Origin: Rhodothermota bacterium
Lineage (GTDB): Bacteria; Hydrogenedentota; Hydrogenedentia; Hydrogenedentales; GCA-2746185
Direction: 5' to 3'
Assembly: GCA_009885415.1 (NCBI GenBank)
Contig: VFKU01000798.1
Coordinates: 1 to 5,734, forward strand
DNA: 5,734 bases
Shown: positions 5,684-5,734 of the stretch, one piece after another
How the letters are laid out: every line of letters starts with the position of its first letter
Numbering within the stretch: position 1 is the stretch's first letter
Notes under the pieces: model-generated
Seen by the model: the letters and a program-made list of their open reading frames with translations, nothing else
Told to the model about the DNA's origin: nothing
Databases searched by the model: none
Position numbers and translations under genes: made by a program

Positions 5684-5702
5684 CCGGCGTAAAGCTCGCC
5701 GG
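5684..5702. repeat. Short hairpin after the hydrolase gene
   Basis: CCGGCG (5684-5689) and CGCCGG (5697-5702) flank a seven-base loop eleven bases beyond the hydrolase stop. A second pair, CTCGCCCG (5679-5686) and CGGGCGAG (5723-5730), offers an alternative larger fold. No T-run follows on either strand, so this is at best a weak terminator and may be incidental in GC-rich sequence. Confidence 0.25.
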
Positions 5703-5734
5703 CTGGACGGTCGCCGCCGTCTCGGGCGAGCCAA

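Noticed and set aside
1..5734. Mobile element, CRISPR array, tRNA or defence system
   Set aside because: No transposase, long terminal repeats, spaced repeats or tRNA-like fold was seen; the genes are core housekeeping functions.

Overview
The window is a compact, GC-rich bacterial housekeeping segment. Six genes lie on the minus strand (rpsF, ssb, rpsR, rplI, dnaB, dapA in transcription order), and one divergent plus-strand gene encodes a metallo-beta-lactamase-fold hydrolase. The order rpsF-ssb-rpsR-rplI followed by dnaB is an ancient bacterial arrangement. Having ssb, not priB, between S6 and S18 argues against Enterobacteria-like gammaproteobacteria. High GC, an SSB tail ending DDIPF and the protein sequences suggest a Gram-negative lineage, perhaps delta-proteobacterium-like or a related little-cultured phylum. 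I cannot place it more precisely from sequence alone.

Layout from the left edge: a 3'-truncated dapA (1-788, minus); a 102-base gap with a promoter and a dyad; dnaB (891-2327, minus, GTG start); a 271-base gap with the dnaB promoter and the terminator of the ribosomal operon; rplI (2599-3180), rpsR (3207-3473), ssb (3556-4017) and rpsF (4037-4492, probable TTG start), all minus. Next is a divergent control region (about 4493-4680) with an extended -10 promoter and a structured leader, then the hydrolase gene (4681-5673, plus) and about 60 bases to the right edge.

Reading promoters and terminator together, the minus strand splits into three transcription units. They are rpsF-ssb-rpsR-rplI (promoter near 4607-4636, strong intrinsic terminator at 2483-2517), dnaB (own promoter at 2431-2459) and dapA (own promoter at 843-871). 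The first unit couples three ribosomal proteins to the single-strand DNA-binding protein. The second makes the replicative helicase. The third starts the lysine/diaminopimelate branch.

No mobile element, CRISPR array, tRNA, rRNA or obviously new multi-gene system is visible. The points worth a second look are a candidate S6:S18 autoregulatory leader upstream of rpsF, an SSB-tip-like acidic tail on DnaB, a Cys in place of the catalytic Thr of DapA, and unusual charged tails on S6, S18 and L9.
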